NCBI GenBank assembly: GCA_022447625.1
Contig: JAKVAX010000007.1
Location: forward strand, 124,001 to 188,000
Length of the DNA stretch: 64,000 nt
Origin: Flavobacteriales bacterium
Lineage (GTDB): Bacteria; Bacteroidota; Bacteroidia; Flavobacteriales_D; Sanyastnellaceae
Direction of reading: 5' to 3'
Each line of letters starts with the position of its first letter. Positions within the stretch are counted from its first letter, which is position 1. The notes below the pieces were generated by a model. That model was not told the origin of the DNA and did no database searches. It saw only the letters and a list, made by a program, of their open reading frames with translations. Shown in pieces: positions 1-9,190 of the stretch. Position numbers and translations under genes: made by a program.

Positions 1-2880
1 TTCACGAATGGTCAGCCCGTACCGTTTGCCTTTGCCGCTCCAAATTTGTTGAGTGATCAAGGCTACTTTGAATCACGCGTGGCTATTCGTTCAATGGATG
101 TCTCGAGCACCTTCGATATGACCATCTTTGGTGAATCGGTTGGGTTAACAGCTTCTCCAACGAGTGATGGAGCCACATCAAACTTTGCAAACATTGCGGT
201 CGCGAGCACGAACTTCATTCCTTCGGGGGATCAAGTAAGTGTGACAGTTCAGCTCGATCAAGCGACACCTGATGCTGAAGGCTGGATCGATTACCTCATG
301 TGGAATGCACGTCGTGAATTATCCATGGCAGGAAGCCAAATGGAATTTCGCGACCCAACCGTGACAGGAGCTGGGAACGTGACGGAATTTACCATGGAGA
401 ATGCGTTCACGGTAAGTCAAGTCTGGGACATTACAGACTTTGTGGTTCCTCAACTAATTCCATTTACACCAGATCAGAACGATCCTTCTACGATCAGTTT
501 TACTGCAACTACAGAAGAAAATAAAGAATTTATCGCGTTCGGGAATTTCAATTTCTTAGAACCAGTGAGCCATGGTCAAATCGAAAACCAAAATCTTCAC
601 GCACTGACAGACATCGACCTTGTTGTTTTGACCAACGAGCGATTCCTGCCGGTGGCAGAAGAATATATTGCCATTCATGAAGAAGATGGTTTGACAATCG
701 CATTGGTCGATTTATACCAAGTGTTTAATGAGTTCTCTAGTGGGAACCCAGATGTGACTGGAGTGAAGATGCTCATGAAGATGCTCTTCGATCGTGCAAA
801 TGGAGATGTGTCTCTGATGCCAAAGTATCTTCAGATTTTGGGTGATGGATCCTTTCAGAACCGTCACGTGAAGAACGATGCGGCAACCATCATTACTTAT
901 CAAAGTCTGAGGTCGAATAGTCCGGTATTCTCGTACGTGAGTGATGACTATTTCGGATTCTTATCTGATGATGCTAGTGAGGCGCTAGGTGACCTTATGG
1001 ACATTGGGGTAGGAAGAATTCCTTGTCAGAATGTGACGGAAGGCTTGGGCTACCTTAACAAGTTACGCAGCTACCGTTCAGGGAATACAAGCACTGACGG
1101 TGATGCCTACTGTATTGGTGATGATGCTCTTTCTCCTTATGGAGCATGGCGAAACGTGATCACTTTCGTAGCTGATGACTACGATGGAAATGGAGCACCA
1201 ATTGAGATTAACCACATGAGTAATAGTGAAGAACACAATGACACTATTATTTCCCGTCATAACGATTACGATATTGTAAAAATTTACATGGACGCTTACC
1301 AGCAGAATTCAACTCCTGGTGGTGAACGTTACCCAGATGCAGAAGATGCTATTCGCCGCCGCGTGCAAAATGGATCACTCATCGTCAATTACATTGGCCA
1401 CGGTGGTGAGCGCGGTTGGGCGCACGAACGTGTATTGAATACGACAACGATTCAAGAATGGACGAACTTCAACAGTCTTCCAGTATTCGTTACAGCGACG
1501 TGCGAGTTGGCTCGTTTTGATGACCCTGAGTTCAAATCAGCAGGAGAGTTGCTCATTATGAATCCGAATGGAGGAGCTGTAGCCATGTTGACCACCACCC
1601 GTATCGTATTCTCAGGAAGCAATCAGCAATTGAACCGTGCCTTTTTCAAGGTCGCTCTTGAAGATGAAGATATCGAAGAGTTGACCCTTGGCTTCATTTG
1701 TATGGAGACCAAAAACGATGATGGTGTAACAGATTCGTCGAACAAGCGAAACTTCAGTTTGTTAGGAGACGTGGCCCTGAAGATGGTATATCCAAAAGTT
1801 GACGTATACACGACCGAGATTAACGGAGTGGCAATTGATCCGCTGCAGCCTGATACGGTGCGCTCTCTGCAAGAGGTGACCATTAAAGGATACGTAGGTG
1901 CTACTGATGGAACGAAGCTGACGGATTTCAATGGCTTCGTTTACCCAACGGTTTACGACAAGAAGTCAGAAGTGACGACACTGAACAATGACGGAGGTTC
2001 CTCAGGGTTCGATTACGAAGTGTGGAAAAACATTCTTTATAAAGGTAAAGCGAGTGTGACGAATGGTGACTTTGATTTCTCATTCATCATTCCACGTGAT
2101 ATTGCTTATGACTTTGGAACAGGACGTGTCTCCTTCTATGCCGTGGCTGGTGATATCGATGGACATGGCCACAGTGAAGACTTTATCATTGGAGGTGCCC
2201 TCGAAGGTGCAGAACTGAATGATCAAGGACCAGAAGTGAATCTCTTCTTGAATGACTCCACCTTCGTCTTTGGAGGAATTACAGATGAAGACCCTATTCT
2301 TTTCGCGAAAGTGTTTGATGAGAATGGAGTGAATACCGTTGGAAGTGGAATTGGTCACGACATCAAGGCGATCTTGGATGCGAATACCAGTGATCCGATT
2401 ATCCTAAATGACTTTTATGAATCAGACCTTGATACTTATCAAAGTGGAGAGATCAGATATCAATTGAACTCCCTCAGTGAAGGCACACACAATTTGAGCC
2501 TGAAAGTGTGGGATGTCCATAACAACTCAAGTGAGGCATATACTGAATTTGTTGTAGCCGATTCGGAAGAGCTTGTACTTGAACATGTGTTGAACTACCC
2601 AAATCCATTCACTACCCACACTGAGTTCATGTTTGAACACAATCAACCTTGTGACTTCTTGGATGTACAAATTCAAGTTTTCACGGTAGGTGGTAAAATG
2701 GTGAAGAGTATCAATAGAACCGTACGTTCTGAAGGTTTTCGAGGAGAACCAATCTCTTGGGATGGCCTAGACGATTTCGGGGATACGATAGGTAGAGGTG
2801 TATATGTATACCGTGTGAAGGTCACGACACCGGAAGGACAAAGCACCGAACAATTCGAAAAACTTGTGATCCTAAGATAA
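1..2880 (+). CDS. porU: PorU, T9SS C-terminal sortase (5' end outside window)
   Basis: Gingipain-like (peptidase C25) cysteine protease of the type IX secretion system. In the known family it cuts the C-terminal signal from cargo at the cell surface and joins cargo to A-LPS. The frame is open from base 1, so the start and signal peptide lie upstream. The C25 domain shows the motif YIGHGG (catalytic His codon at 1399-1401) and TATCE (catalytic Cys codon at 1501-1503). The last ~90 residues form a beta-rich domain with YPNPF and GRGVYVYRV, like a T9SS tail that PorU itself keeps. porV follows directly, as in many Bacteroidota. Family call is firm; only the N-terminal extent is unknown. Confidence 0.95.
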   Translation, partial: FTNGQPVPFAFAAPNLLSDQGYFESRVAIRSMDVSSTFDMTIFGESVGLTASPTSDGATSNFANIAVASTNFIPSGDQVSVTVQLDQATPDAEGWIDYLMWNARRELSMAGSQMEFRDPTVTGAGNVTEFTMENAFTVSQVWDITDFVVPQLIPFTPDQNDPSTISFTATTEENKEFIAFGNFNFLEPVSHGQIENQNLHALTDIDLVVLTNERFLPVAEEYIAIHEEDGLTIALVDLYQVFNEFSSGNPDVTGVKMLMKMLFDRANGDVSLMPKYLQILGDGSFQNRHVKNDAATIITYQSLRSNSPVFSYVSDDYFGFLSDDASEALGDLMDIGVGRIPCQNVTEGLGYLNKLRSYRSGNTSTDGDAYCIGDDALSPYGAWRNVITFVADDYDGNGAPIEINHMSNSEEHNDTIISRHNDYDIVKIYMDAYQQNSTPGGERYPDAEDAIRRRVQNGSLIVNYIGHGGERGWAHERVLNTTTIQEWTNFNSLPVFVTATCELARFDDPEFKSAGELLIMNPNGGAVAMLTTTRIVFSGSNQQLNRAFFKVALEDEDIEELTLGFICMETKNDDGVTDSSNKRNFSLLGDVALKMVYPKVDVYTTEINGVAIDPLQPDTVRSLQEVTIKGYVGATDGTKLTDFNGFVYPTVYDKKSEVTTLNNDGGSSGFDYEVWKNILYKGKASVTNGDFDFSFIIPRDIAYDFGTGRVSFYAVAGDIDGHGHSEDFIIGGALEGAELNDQGPEVNLFLNDSTFVFGGITDEDPILFAKVFDENGVNTVGSGIGHDIKAILDANTSDPIILNDFYESDLDTYQSGEIRYQLNSLSEGTHNLSLKVWDVHNNSSEAYTEFVVADSEELVLEHVLNYPNPFTTHTEFMFEHNQPCDFLDVQIQVFTVGGKMVKSINRTVRSEGFRGEPISWDGLDDFGDTIGRGVYVYRVKVTTPEGQSTEQFEKLVILR

Positions 2881-2905
2881 CCTAACCTTTTGAAGTGATT
2901 ATGCG

Positions 2906-2913
2906 TACATTTG
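2906..2913 (+). promoter_or_regulatory. Bacteroidota -7 promoter box for porV
   Basis: TACATTTG matches TAnnTTTG exactly and sits 20 bases before the ATG at 2934. A TTTTG at 2888-2892 is the only -33 candidate and its spacing is short. The box falls inside the longest open frame (from 2895), which argues for the 2934 start. Confidence 0.55.
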
Positions 2914-2933
2914 CAAACTGCAATTCAATTGAG

Positions 2934-4181
2934 ATGCGTAAAATAGCCTTAGGTGTGTTTGCTGGACTGTTTGGACTGTCAGCTAACGCGCAACTTACTT
3001 CGACCTCTGATGGTCGAGTTATTCAAGAAGAGATCAACACGATCACCACAGCGGTGCCGTTCTTGCTGATTTCACCGGATTCACGTTCAAGTGCAATCGG
3101 TGATGCCGGAGTGGCATTGTCTCCTGACGCATCTAGTGTTCACTGGAACGCGGCGAAGATGGCCTTCTCTGACAAAGAGTTTGAGGTAGGCATGTCATAC
3201 AGCCCGTGGCTACGTCAATTGGTTGATGATATGAACCTCGCGTACCTGAGTGGTTACCGCAAGTTGAACAAGAATCAAGCTGTAGGTGCGGCAATTCGAT
3301 TCTTTAGCCTAGGTAACATCACATTCACAGACGAAACAGGTACAGCTATTCGTGATTTCCGTCCAGCGGAATTTAGTGTCGATGCTGCATTCTCTCAGCG
3401 CCTTTCTGAACGTTTCTCAGGAGGTATTGCTGCGCGCTTTGTGAACTCTAACCTCACGGGTCAAACAACAATCCTTGGAGTAGATTCTAAGCCAGGACGT
3501 TCTGTTGCTGTTGACGTTAGTGTATTCTACTCGAACGACGACGTAGAGCTCGGTGGAAAAGACGCTACCTGGAATTGGGGTGTGAACGTATCGAACATCG
3601 GTGCGAAAATGAGCTACACCGAAACTGCAGAACAAGACTTTATCCCAGCAAACCTTCGCTTGGGAACGGCATTGACAACAATGCTAGATGAATACAACGC
3701 ATTGACTTTCACTGTAGATTTCAATAAGTTATTGGTTCCAACACCTCCGGTATATTCTGAAACGAATCGTGATTCGATTGTTTCTGGATTTGATCCAAAC
3801 GTGGGCGTGGCTACAGCGATTGTGCAATCTTTCTACGATGCACCAGGAATCGTTCTTGAAGACGAGAATGGAAACTTTGTCGTAGAGAACGGGTCTCGCT
3901 TCCGTGAGGAACTTCGTGAGATCAACATCGGTGGTGGTTTGGAGTACTGGTACGATCAGCAATTTGCTTTCCGTGCAGGTTATTTCTACGAACACTTTAC
4001 AAAAGGGAATCGTCAATTCTTAACGCTTGGAGCAGGATTGAAGTACACGGTCTTCGCGATCGATCTATCGTACTTGATTTCTACAACACAGCAGAATCCA
4101 TTGGCGAATACACTTCGTTTCACGCTACGTCTTGAGTTTGATAAACTCGACGGTGGAAGTTCTACACGAAGCGAAGGATAA
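2934..4181 (+). CDS. porV: PorV (LptO), T9SS outer-membrane shuttle protein
   Basis: FadL-like outer-membrane beta-barrel of about 415 residues. Known PorV takes cargo released by the translocon to the PorU sortase. The start at 2934 gives a clean signal peptide (MRKIALGVFAGLFGLSANAQ) and leaves the -7 box upstream. The N-terminal region has the family pattern PFLLISPDSRSSAIGDAG followed by alternating beta strands, and the chain ends in an amphipathic LRFTLRLEF strand as expected of a barrel. It lies 14 bases after porU by the open frame and 6 bases before ispF, so the three may be co-transcribed, with porV also having its own promoter. Confidence 0.94.
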   Translation: MRKIALGVFAGLFGLSANAQLTSTSDGRVIQEEINTITTAVPFLLISPDSRSSAIGDAGVALSPDASSVHWNAAKMAFSDKEFEVGMSYSPWLRQLVDDMNLAYLSGYRKLNKNQAVGAAIRFFSLGNITFTDETGTAIRDFRPAEFSVDAAFSQRLSERFSGGIAARFVNSNLTGQTTILGVDSKPGRSVAVDVSVFYSNDDVELGGKDATWNWGVNVSNIGAKMSYTETAEQDFIPANLRLGTALTTMLDEYNALTFTVDFNKLLVPTPPVYSETNRDSIVSGFDPNVGVATAIVQSFYDAPGIVLEDENGNFVVENGSRFREELREINIGGGLEYWYDQQFAFRAGYFYEHFTKGNRQFLTLGAGLKYTVFAIDLSYLISTTQQNPLANTLRFTLRLEFDKLDGGSSTRSEG

Positions 4182-4187
4182 TCCGAT

Positions 4188-4670
4188 ATGAACATTCGAG
4201 TTGGCTTCGGCTACGACGTTCACCAACTAGCAGAAGGCGAAGAGCTATGGTTGGGTGGTATACTCGTGCCTCATGAAAAAGGGGCAGTAGGTCATTCAGA
4301 CGCTGATGTTGTGCTCCACGTGATTTGTGATGCGCTTCTTGGCGCGGCGGATATGCGTGATATCGGTTACCACTTTCCAGATACTGATCCGAAGTACAAA
4401 GGGGTGGATTCTAAGCTCCTTCTAAAGGACACAATTAAGCTCGTTCGTGAAGCTGGTTACCGTTTTGGTAATGCAGATGTCACACTGGCGCTTCAGCGTC
4501 CAAAGGTGCTACCTTACATCGAAGAGATGAAGGAGTGTATAGCGAAAGTGATGGAAGTGGAGCTCAACCAGATTTCAGTCAAAGCAACAACGACCGAGAA
4601 ACTAGGCTTTGTAGGAACTGAAGCAGGCGTGAGTGCTTACGCTGTAGTCTTAATTGAAAAGCTGGCTTAA
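4188..4670 (+). CDS. ispF: 2-C-methyl-D-erythritol 2,4-cyclodiphosphate synthase
   Basis: Fifth step of the MEP (non-mevalonate) isoprenoid pathway: converts CDP-ME 2-phosphate to MEcPP with release of CMP. Cytoplasmic trimer. Length of 160 residues is typical. The zinc site motif GYDVHQL is near the N terminus, then GHSDADVVLHVICDALLGA, and the C-terminal half has the CDP-contacting ATTTEKLGFVG. ATG at 4188 follows porV by 6 bases. It is convergent with the DUF4956 gene (7 bases between stops). Confidence 0.96.
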   Translation: MNIRVGFGYDVHQLAEGEELWLGGILVPHEKGAVGHSDADVVLHVICDALLGAADMRDIGYHFPDTDPKYKGVDSKLLLKDTIKLVREAGYRFGNADVTLALQRPKVLPYIEEMKECIAKVMEVELNQISVKATTTEKLGFVGTEAGVSAYAVVLIEKLA

Positions 4671-4677
4671 GTTCGAG

Positions 4678-5391
4678 TTAAGACTCTTCGTAGTGCCCCT
4701 CTTGCGCATCTTCGTAGAAGTAAATCTTTAATAGCGCTGTATCACGAAGGAAGTCGATACGGCCAATCTCTACACGGTTGATCTTGATGCCGGTTCTTTC
4801 TTCTAGGTCGGCTTTCAGTGCGTCTCTATTTCCAGCTTTTACCAACTCAATGCGCTCGTAGAGCACGATCTTGTGTGATTCGTGACGTACCAACCAAACC
4901 TTTTCAAGTCCATAGGTAATAGCCAGAACAAAGGCATTCGCAATACCAATCTCCACCAAAGGAATTCCTGTTACCAGGGCATTCATTACAGCGAGCGCAA
5001 TCACAATGAAGAGGTAAGTCATCTCCTTAATCGGAATGGCGTCAGTACGGTAACGAATGATACCAAAGATGGCGAATAGTCCGAGTGCAAAGGCTAAGTC
5101 AAGTGCTACATTCGAGAGCAAGTAACACAAGAAAAAGATGGATAGCGAGATCAGTATGTAGGTAAATAGAAAGTCTTTGCGCTTGGCTACTGGGTAGTAA
5201 ATCAAACGCACCAGAACAACAGATACCGTCAGGTTTATCGCAAGTCTTCCGAGGAAAGAGAAGTGCTGAGTAAGGTCGTCATTAATGAAGACCACTTCAT
5301 CATTCTGGGCAAAGCCCGTAAATCCGAAAAGACAGAATAGTAGGGTGCAAACAAGGTACACCATTCCAGAGAATGATTGATTTTGGTTCAT
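4678..5391 (-). CDS. DUF4956 family membrane protein
   Basis: About 237 residues. A signal-like or first membrane segment (MVYLVCTLLFCLFGFTGFAQ) is followed by a lumen-side stretch and at least four further hydrophobic segments, then a soluble C-terminal domain. The middle shows the DUF4956 hallmark FAIFGIIRYRTDAIPIKEMTYLF written here in parts (FGIIRYRTD, IKEMTYLF). Biochemical role is not established. It follows the VTC-domain gene by 15 bases on the same strand; DUF4956 and VTC genes are often paired in bacteria, which suggests a shared role in polyphosphate or envelope polymer handling. That role is inference. Confidence 0.85.
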   Translation of the reverse strand: MNQNQSFSGMVYLVCTLLFCLFGFTGFAQNDEVVFINDDLTQHFSFLGRLAINLTVSVVLVRLIYYPVAKRKDFLFTYILISLSIFFLCYLLSNVALDLAFALGLFAIFGIIRYRTDAIPIKEMTYLFIVIALAVMNALVTGIPLVEIGIANAFVLAITYGLEKVWLVRHESHKIVLYERIELVKAGNRDALKADLEERTGIKINRVEIGRIDFLRDTALLKIYFYEDAQEGHYEES

Positions 5392-5406
5392 TGCAGGTAT
5401 TTGGTT

Positions 5407-6171
5407 CTAAACAACCAGCGTCTCCGATAGCTTCGAAATTCTTCTCAGCTTTTCTTTGATCCGGTTCTTCTTTGCATCATCAATTAGCAACGCTACTCCA
5501 AGGCAGTATTTACTAACTCTTTCAGGGCGAATATGCAGTTGTTTTGCCAGTTGTGCAAACCGAGACTCACGATCAAAGCGTTCTTGCTTCATCTCAGCGA
5601 TCACCAAGTCGTCGAGTACGCGGTGCTCTTCCTTTCTATTCTCAAAATCAAGGTCAACATCAAAGGTGAGTCGTTCTTGTTTCTTTTTGTGCACCAAGGT
5701 GATTCGGTGAAAGTCGTTCATGATACTCGCCTTGAGAGGTTCTTCAAGTCGGTAACTCTCATCAATGAAGTCCAGGTCATCTTTCGAGAGCGTGTCATGA
5801 ATGCCTTCAATCTCCTTTCTGAACTTCACTGTGCGGTTTTTGTTGTTCTTCAGCTTGATCTCCAAAAAGGTCAAACTTGAGTCAACATACTGACGCATGC
5901 GAATCTTCACACGGTTTTTCTTTCCGCGTTGGTGAAGGTTATAGAAAAGCAGGTCTTGACTGTCAAAATAGAGCGTACGATAGTGCGATCGACGTTTCCC
6001 AACCACTTCAAGAGCAAAGTACTCTTCTTGCAACGCTTCAAGAATTCGAGTGAAATCATTGCGTTTCAAAAGGTACTTTGTGTCTTGTCGGTCTAGAAGC
6101 GCGACCTCATCCATTTGCGACAACGAAATGGGGTCAAATCCTTGCAGTATCTTCAACTCCTTATCTAACAC
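5407..6171 (-). CDS. VTC-domain protein, polyphosphate polymerase-like
   Basis: About 254 residues of the VTC catalytic-domain family, whose yeast member makes polyphosphate from ATP inside a basic tunnel. Visible family features are DRQDTKYLLKR near residue 27, RTLYFDSQDLLFY, the basic strand KKNRVKIRMRQY, LEIKLKNNKNRTVKFRK and a late acidic position in VIAEMKQE. The start codon is GTG at 6171; the next in-frame ATG would begin at MDEVALL and cut the conserved FDPISLSQ. First gene of a two-gene unit with the DUF4956 gene, divergent from cdd with 59 bases between starts. Confidence 0.85.
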   Translation of the reverse strand: MLDKELKILQGFDPISLSQMDEVALLDRQDTKYLLKRNDFTRILEALQEEYFALEVVGKRRSHYRTLYFDSQDLLFYNLHQRGKKNRVKIRMRQYVDSSLTFLEIKLKNNKNRTVKFRKEIEGIHDTLSKDDLDFIDESYRLEEPLKASIMNDFHRITLVHKKKQERLTFDVDLDFENRKEEHRVLDDLVIAEMKQERFDRESRFAQLAKQLHIRPERVSKYCLGVALLIDDAKKNRIKEKLRRISKLSETLVV

Positions 6172-6230
6172 ACATATTAGGTGAGTCCGATAGTTTTTCG
6201 AACTTCACACTATCCCAGAAAGGTAAAGAT

Positions 6231-6713
6231 ATGAAACATCGGGTGATAACGCTTGACTATTCGACAACGGAAGACTGGAAAGAATTGGATAGCCGACATG
6301 TAGAAATGATCGAGTTGGCTGCAGAGAGCATGAATTCAGCATATGCCCCCTACAGTGAATACAAAGTAGGAGCGGTGGTTGAATTCGAGGATGGAACAGT
6401 GGAGGTTGGAAACAACCAAGAAAATGCAGCCTATCCTTCGGGAATGTGTGCTGAACGGGTTGCACTTTTTTCCGCGAAAGCGAAATTCCCAGATAAATCG
6501 ATCAAAACCATCTACATCATCACCCACTCAACCGATGGAATTCCTGCCGCACCATGTGGATCATGTAGGCAGGTAATCAAAGAAGTTTCTGATCGTCAAT
6601 CTTCAGATATTCAGTTGTATATCGCGAATTCTGGTGGCGGATTGGCCTTCTTTGAAGACGCCACTTCACTTTTGCCTCTTGGCTTTGGTCCTGAAGCGCT
6701 CAAAAAAGGGTAA
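6231..6713 (+). CDS. cdd: Cytidine deaminase
   Basis: Hydrolyses cytidine or deoxycytidine to uridine or deoxyuridine in pyrimidine salvage. 160 residues. Zinc-site motifs are MCAER (Cys plus catalytic Glu) and PCGSCRQV, the three-Cys arrangement of the small tetrameric class. YAPYSEYKVGA is the usual N-terminal substrate motif. A longer open frame begins at 6078 but runs over the divergent gene; ATG at 6231 has the purine-rich AGGTAAAG before it and fits family length. cdd lies upstream of pdhA, with its own separate promoter for the latter. Confidence 0.95.
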   Translation: MKHRVITLDYSTTEDWKELDSRHVEMIELAAESMNSAYAPYSEYKVGAVVEFEDGTVEVGNNQENAAYPSGMCAERVALFSAKAKFPDKSIKTIYIITHSTDGIPAAPCGSCRQVIKEVSDRQSSDIQLYIANSGGGLAFFEDATSLLPLGFGPEALKKG

Positions 6714-6723
6714 CAAGTACACT

Positions 6724-6751
6724 TTTGTCTAAGCTCTAGTGGTTATATTTG
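6724..6751 (+). promoter_or_regulatory. Promoter of pdhA-pdhC
   Basis: TTTG at 6724-6727 (-33 candidate) and TATATTTG at 6744-6751 (-7 box, exact TAnnTTTG) with 16 bases between. The ATG of pdhA is 25 bases after the -7 box. Confidence 0.6.
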
Positions 6752-6776
6752 TCGGTTCAAACGAAAGTACGGCATT

Positions 6777-7832
6777 ATGGCTACTTCAACAGCAAGCAAG
6801 AAACCCACACGTAAAGCGCCAACGCGTAAGGCGAAGGCCGCTGCTCCGAAGTTCGGAAAAGAGACTTATGTACGCTGGTATCGCGACATGCTCTTAATGA
6901 GAAAATTCGAAGAGAAGTGTGGTCAACTATATATTCAACAGAAATTTGGTGGATTCTGTCACCTATACATCGGTCAGGAAGCAATCTTGGCTGGTATGAC
7001 AGAAGCGATTCGCAAAGATGACCGTGTCATTACAGCGTATCGTGACCATGCTCACCCAATTGCACTTGGAATGCATCCAAAGTATGTAATGGCTGAGCTT
7101 TACGGAAAGGCAACCGGTTGTTCTAAAGGAAAAGGTGGATCAATGCACATGTTCGATAAGGAGCGCAACCTTTTCGGTGGACATGGGATCGTAGGAGGTC
7201 AAATTCCTCTCGGTGCTGGTATTGCCTTCGCAGATAAGTACCGTAAGCAAGACAACGTTACTGTTTGTTTCTTCGGAGATGGTGCTGCTCGTCAGGGTGC
7301 ACTGCACGAAAGCTTCAACATGGCGATGACATGGAAGCTTCCAGTGATTTACGTTATCGAGAACAACAACTACGCGATGGGTACTTCTGTTGAACGTACT
7401 TCAAACGTAACTGACCTTTCTAAGTTGGGTCTCTCGTACGAGATGCCATCTGAATCTGTAGACGGAATGAGTCCAGAAGCAGTAACTGAAGCATTCGCTC
7501 GTGCAGCAGAACGCGGACGTAAAGGAGAAGGTCCAACACTTCTTGATATACGCACCTACCGCTACAAAGGACACTCAATGTCTGATCCTCAGAAGTACCG
7601 TACGAAAGAGGAGGTAGCTGAGTACAAAGAACAAGATCCAATTGACCATGTTCTAGAAGTGATCAAGAAGAAAAAATACATGACTGCAGCAGGTATCAAG
7701 AAGGTACAGCAGGAAGTAAAAGACTTGGTTGAAGAAAGTGTGAAATTCGCTGAAGAATCTCCATACCCGGAGGCAGCAGAACTTTATAAGGATGTCTACA
7801 CTCAGGAAGACTATCCTTTTGTAAACGACTAA
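6777..7832 (+). CDS. pdhA: Pyruvate dehydrogenase E1 component, alpha subunit
   Basis: Thiamine-diphosphate subunit of the pyruvate dehydrogenase complex; with E1 beta it decarboxylates pyruvate and acetylates the E2 lipoyl group. 351 residues. A Lys/Ala/Thr-rich N-terminal extension of about 25 residues precedes the E1 fold. The TPP motif runs from GDGAARQG (about residue 167) to IENNNYAMGT (about 194). YRYKGHSMSDP is the phosphorylation-loop region of the family. pdhC follows after 15 bases. The E1 beta gene is not in this operon and must be elsewhere, as is common in Flavobacteriia. Confidence 0.95.
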   Translation: MATSTASKKPTRKAPTRKAKAAAPKFGKETYVRWYRDMLLMRKFEEKCGQLYIQQKFGGFCHLYIGQEAILAGMTEAIRKDDRVITAYRDHAHPIALGMHPKYVMAELYGKATGCSKGKGGSMHMFDKERNLFGGHGIVGGQIPLGAGIAFADKYRKQDNVTVCFFGDGAARQGALHESFNMAMTWKLPVIYVIENNNYAMGTSVERTSNVTDLSKLGLSYEMPSESVDGMSPEAVTEAFARAAERGRKGEGPTLLDIRTYRYKGHSMSDPQKYRTKEEVAEYKEQDPIDHVLEVIKKKKYMTAAGIKKVQQEVKDLVEESVKFAEESPYPEAAELYKDVYTQEDYPFVND

Positions 7833-7847
7833 TCGTCCAGACGAAAG

Positions 7848-9113
7848 ATGGCTGAAATTGTACGCATGCCGAAACTCAGTGATACAATGACCGAAGGGGT
7901 CGTTGCTGAGTGGCACAAGAAGGTTGGTGATTCGGTAGAGTCAGGTGAACTGCTCGCTGAAATCGAGACTGATAAAGCGACTATGGAATTTGAATCATTC
8001 CAGGATGGTGTGCTTTTGCACATCGGAGTGGAAGTAGGACAAAGCGCTCCTGTTGATTCAATCCTATGTATTCTTGGTGAAAAAGGGGAGGATGTAAGTG
8101 CACTTCTTACTTCTGATGCTGCTGTTCCAGCAGCTGAAGAGAAGAAGGAAGGAGCTCCAGCGCCTGCTCCAGCAGTGCCATCACCGGCGCCATCACCGGC
8201 ACCTGTGCCGGTTGCACCTGCAGCTACTGCCCCTGTAGCAGCATTGCCAGCACCTTCAAGCAACGGACGAATCAAAGCTTCGCCACTTGCAAAGAGATTG
8301 GCTTCTGAAAAAGGAATCGATCTTTCAATGGTAGCAGGAACAGGTGATGGTGGGCGTATCGTGAAACGCGATATTGAAACGTTCACCCCTTCTACTCGTC
8401 CAGCAGTAGCTTCGGCTCCTGCCTTCGGACAAGAGAGTTACACAGATGTTGCGGTATCTCAAATGCGTAAGACGATTGCACGTCGTCTCGCTGAAAGTAA
8501 ATTCACCGCTCCTCACTTCTACTTGACCGTATCAATTGATATGGACGAAGCAATTGCGGCTCGCAAAGCAATCAATGCTCAAGATGATGTGAAGGTGTCA
8601 TTCAATGACTTGGTGATTAAGGCGGCAGCTGTTGCGCTGCGCAAGCACCCAGCGGTAAATGCAGCATGGATGGAAGATCGTATTCGTTACAACGACCACG
8701 TACACGTTGGTGTAGCAGTTGCTGTAGAAGATGGTCTTTTGGTGCCAGTTGTTCGTTTCGCTGATGGAAAAGCACTGACGACAATCAATGCTGAGGTGAA
8801 AGAATTCGCTGGAAAAGCACGTGATAAGAAACTACAACCTTCAGATTGGGAAGGAAATACATTCACGATCTCTAACCTAGGTATGTTTGGGATCGAAGAG
8901 TTCACTGCCATTATTAACCCACCGGATAGCTGTATCCTCGCCGTTGGCGGAATCAGCCAGGTTCCTGTGGTGAAAGACGGACAGATTGTGCCAGGAAACG
9001 TGATGAAGGTAACCCTAAGCTGTGACCACCGTGTAGTAGATGGAGCTTCAGGAGCAGCCTTCCTACAGACGTTCAAGAACCTATTGGAGAATCCAGTACG
9101 CATGCTGACATAA
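7848..9113 (+). CDS. pdhC: Pyruvate dehydrogenase E2, dihydrolipoamide acetyltransferase
   Basis: Core acetyltransferase of the pyruvate dehydrogenase complex. Domains in order: one lipoyl domain (residues 1-80, lipoylated Lys in ETDKATME about residue 43); an Ala/Pro linker (about 100-135); a peripheral-subunit-binding domain (ASPLAKRLASEKGIDL, GTGDGGRI); and the catalytic CAT domain with the active-site motif DHRVVDG near residue 393. 421 residues with only one lipoyl domain, shorter than many two-domain Bacteroidota E2 proteins. Co-transcribed with pdhA and closed by the terminator at 9147. Confidence 0.95.
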   Translation: MAEIVRMPKLSDTMTEGVVAEWHKKVGDSVESGELLAEIETDKATMEFESFQDGVLLHIGVEVGQSAPVDSILCILGEKGEDVSALLTSDAAVPAAEEKKEGAPAPAPAVPSPAPSPAPVPVAPAATAPVAALPAPSSNGRIKASPLAKRLASEKGIDLSMVAGTGDGGRIVKRDIETFTPSTRPAVASAPAFGQESYTDVAVSQMRKTIARRLAESKFTAPHFYLTVSIDMDEAIAARKAINAQDDVKVSFNDLVIKAAAVALRKHPAVNAAWMEDRIRYNDHVHVGVAVAVEDGLLVPVVRFADGKALTTINAEVKEFAGKARDKKLQPSDWEGNTFTISNLGMFGIEEFTAIINPPDSCILAVGGISQVPVVKDGQIVPGNVMKVTLSCDHRVVDGASGAAFLQTFKNLLENPVRMLT

Positions 9114-9146
9114 GCACACACACATAAGCTTTTATCCAACACTTAT

Positions 9147-9185
9147 AAATAGAGCGGAAGAATCTAAATTCTCCGCTCTATTTTT
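9147..9185 (+). terminator. Rho-independent terminator after pdhC
   Basis: Perfect 12-base arms (AAATAGAGCGGA at 9147-9158 and its complement at 9172-9183), 13-base loop, then a T run. It ends the pdhA-pdhC transcript. The T run is also part of a TATTTTTG promoter box just before recG. Confidence 0.85.
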
Positions 9186-9186
9186 G
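9179..9186 (+). promoter_or_regulatory. -7 promoter box immediately before recG ATG
   Basis: TATTTTTG matches TAnnTTTG and ends 5 bases before the recG ATG. If used, transcription would begin at about the ATG and give a leaderless mRNA. No clear -33 TTG at normal distance. The match is partly forced by the terminator T run, so confidence is limited. Confidence 0.4.
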
Positions 9187-9190
9187 TTAT

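Noticed and set aside
5456-5880. Plus-strand open frames of 84 and 115 residues opposite the VTC gene
   Set aside because: They are antisense shadows of a gene with clear VTC motifs and have no family resemblance.
8150-8260. GC-rich repeat in pdhC as a foreign insertion
   Set aside because: It encodes the normal Ala/Pro linker of E2 proteins.
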